Source of the DNA: an uncultured Desulfurobacterium sp.
Lineage (GTDB): Bacteria; Aquificota; Aquificia; Desulfurobacteriales; Desulfurobacteriaceae
Direction: 5' to 3'
Length of the DNA: 6,837 nucleotides
Assembly: GCA_913055135.1 (NCBI GenBank)
Contig: CAJXJV010000072.1
Span: 1 to 6,837 of the forward strand
Below, piece after piece: positions 5,667 through 6,837 of the stretch. A program made the translations under genes and the position numbers. The notes under the pieces were generated by a model, which searched no databases, was not told the origin of the DNA, and saw nothing but the letters and a program-made list of their open reading frames with translations. The stretch's first letter is position 1; the number at the start of each line of letters is the position of its first letter.

Positions 5667-6463
5667 TGGCTGACAAAGTAATTTGTGTAACATCTGGAAA
5701 GGGAGGAGTGGGTAAAAGTACCATAACAGGAAACCTTGCAACAGCTCTTGCAGCAAAAGGTTATAAAGTGGTAGCAATCGATGCTGACATAGGACTCAGA
5801 AACCTTGATTTAATCCTTGGGCTGGAAAACAGGATTGTATATGACATAGTTCATGTTGCAGAAGGTGTTTGTCCTGTGGAGAAAGCCCTCGTAAAGGACA
5901 AAAGGACAAAGAATCTATACCTGCTACCGGCTGCACAAACAAAAGACAAAAGTGCCATTAAACCAGAAGATCTCGTTAGCATTGTTGAAAAGCTTAGGGA
6001 TAAGTTCGACTTTATCTTCATTGACTCACCGGCTGGAATTGAAGAGGGTTTCAAAACAGCCGTCACCCCTGCAGATACAATACTGGTTGTAGCAAACCCT
6101 GAAATGGCTTCAATCAGAGATGCAGATAGAGTCACCGGACTCTGTGAGGCAATGGGAAAACCTGAACCGAAACTGATAGTTAACAGGCTTGATCCAAGAA
6201 AGGTTGCAAAAGGGGACATGCTTGATGCTGAAGATGTAGTTCAAATCCTCGGACTCGAACTCTTAGGAATCGTTCCTGAAGATAAGAATATGGTTTCCTA
6301 CATAAATAGAGGAGAACCTGCCGTCCTTTTCGAAGAATCTATTGCAGGTAAAGCCCTTAGAAACGTTGGAGAAAGATTACTCGGAAAAGAAGTTCCATTC
6401 CTTAATCTGGAATATAACGAAGGTTTCTTTGAAAAACTCAAGAAACTGTTTGGAGGAGAATAG
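5666..6463 (+). CDS. minD: Septum site-determining ATPase MinD
   Basis: MinD is a membrane-associated ATPase of the ParA/MinD class that recruits MinC and is displaced by MinE. In 265 residues it shows the deviant Walker A loop SGKGGVGKST (10-19, with K12 and K17), the DADIGLRNLD switch (39-48), and Walker B FIFIDSPAGIE (116-126, with D120). It ends in an amphipathic helix, GFFEKLKKLFGG (near the C-terminus), that closely resembles the membrane-targeting sequence of known MinD. The ATG overlaps the minC stop by one base, with GAAGGGGAG just upstream, so translation is probably coupled. It ends with two in-frame stops, TAG TAA (6461-6466). All parts look intact, and the length is normal. Confidence 0.97.
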   Translation: MADKVICVTSGKGGVGKSTITGNLATALAAKGYKVVAIDADIGLRNLDLILGLENRIVYDIVHVAEGVCPVEKALVKDKRTKNLYLLPAAQTKDKSAIKPEDLVSIVEKLRDKFDFIFIDSPAGIEEGFKTAVTPADTILVVANPEMASIRDADRVTGLCEAMGKPEPKLIVNRLDPRKVAKGDMLDAEDVVQILGLELLGIVPEDKNMVSYINRGEPAVLFEESIAGKALRNVGERLLGKEVPFLNLEYNEGFFEKLKKLFGGE

Positions 6464-6468
6464 TAAAA

Positions 6469-6702
6469 ATGGGGCTATGGCCATTTGGAAAAAAATCAAG
6501 TAAAGAGATTGCCAAGAAGAGATTGCAGTTGGTGCTTAAATATGACAGAGCTGGATTACCTCCAAATGCTATAGAAGAGGTAAAAAACGCCATTTTAAAT
6601 GCCTTAAAGGAGTTTCCATTTATTGATGCTGCTGGTGTTTCAATAAATGTTTCTCATGACGATTCAGAAAAGATAGAAATTGAAGTCCCTGTCAAAAGTT
6701 AG
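6469..6702 (+). CDS. minE: Cell division topological specificity factor MinE
   Basis: MinE stimulates MinD ATPase and so restricts the MinCD inhibitor to places away from mid-cell. The 77-residue protein has a short amphipathic N-terminus (MGLWPFGKK) that could contact membrane, the anti-MinCD helix SKEIAKKRLQLVLKYDRAGL (about 10-29), and a C-terminal topological-specificity domain (KNAILNALKEFPFID, VSINVSHDD, KIEIEVPV). Length and order match the family, although it is at the short end. The ATG lies five bases after the minD stop, and its GGAGGAG (6452-6458) is the end of minD. It is the last gene of the operon, 14 bases before the terminator stem. Presence of MinE points to an oscillating or MinE-gated Min system rather than one using DivIVA alone. 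Confidence 0.95.
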   Translation: MGLWPFGKKSSKEIAKKRLQLVLKYDRAGLPPNAIEEVKNAILNALKEFPFIDAAGVSINVSHDDSEKIEIEVPVKS

Positions 6703-6716
6703 AGACCTAATAATAG

Positions 6717-6740
6717 AAAAGCCCCCAAATGGGGGCTTTT
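6717..6740. terminator. Perfect bidirectional intrinsic terminator after minE
   Basis: AAAAGCCCCC (6717-6726), a four-base AAAT loop and GGGGGCTTTT (6731-6740) form a perfect 10-bp inverted repeat. A T run follows the GC stem on both strands: TTTT on +, TTTTCTATTATT on -. It can therefore end minCDE and also the convergent gene whose stop lies at 6772. Confidence 0.92.
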
Positions 6741-6771
6741 AGTCACATGAACCAACACCAACACTCTAAAA

Positions 6772-6837
6772 TTACTCTTCACCACTTCCTTGTCTTGGCT
6801 CAACAAGCATAACTATCGCAGTTGGAGCAGCATCTCC
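6772..6837 (-). CDS. 3' end of an unidentified convergent gene
   Basis: Reading the - strand from the right edge gives 21 codons, GDAAPTAIVMLVEPRQGSGEE, then TAA (6774-6772). The hydrophobic strand-like stretch PTAIVMLVEPR followed by a polar tail looks like a real protein end, and a bidirectional terminator stands about 30 bases downstream. I do not recognise the family from this fragment. The start and most of the gene lie outside the window. Confidence 0.55.
   Translation of the reverse strand, partial: GDAAPTAIVMLVEPRQGSGEE

Overview
The window looks like chromosomal sequence from a thermophilic bacterium. The main clue is a branched-polyamine synthase (BpsA, the DUF43 family known from hyperthermophilic archaea and some thermophilic bacteria) in a spermidine operon, beside a bacterial minCDE cell-division operon. 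The Aquificota, in particular Desulfurobacteriaceae-like lineages, are my best guess. That placement is inference from gene content, not from a marker gene.

Layout. (1) Bases 2-1513, + strand: a long pentapeptide-repeat membrane protein whose 5' end lies outside the window. The reading frame is open to the left edge, with no stop and no start before base 158. It carries eleven 33-bp (11-residue) repeats and ends in about four membrane segments. (2) Bases 1503-4942, - strand: a compact five-gene operon, in transcription order speB (agmatinase/ureohydrolase), speE (aminopropyltransferase), mntA (minimal nucleotidyltransferase antitoxin), hepT (HEPN toxin) and bpsA (N4-bis(aminopropyl)spermidine synthase). 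Junctions are +2, +3, -11 and +2 bases, and the ribosome binding sites of the last four genes lie in or against the end of the gene before. It ends in a hairpin that lies inside the last codons of bpsA. (3) Bases 4943-5015: a 73-base divergent control region with a perfect 13-base palindrome. (4) Bases 5016-6702, + strand: minC, minD and minE, followed by a perfect bidirectional terminator. (5) Bases 6772-6837, - strand: the last 21 codons of an unidentified convergent gene.

How the genes work together. SpeE and SpeB can make spermidine, by aminopropylation of agmatine followed by removal of urea or by the classical putrescine order. BpsA can then add two further aminopropyl groups to the central nitrogen, giving a quaternary branched polyamine of the kind linked to nucleic-acid stability at high temperature. 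The arginine decarboxylase and S-adenosylmethionine decarboxylase needed to feed the pathway are not in the window. A complete-looking HepT-MntA toxin-antitoxin pair sits between speE and bpsA and shares their translation signals, which is the most unusual arrangement here. MinC, MinD and MinE form a standard division-site placement system.

No tRNA, rRNA, CRISPR array or insertion sequence was seen, and no gene-free stretch exceeds 73 bases.
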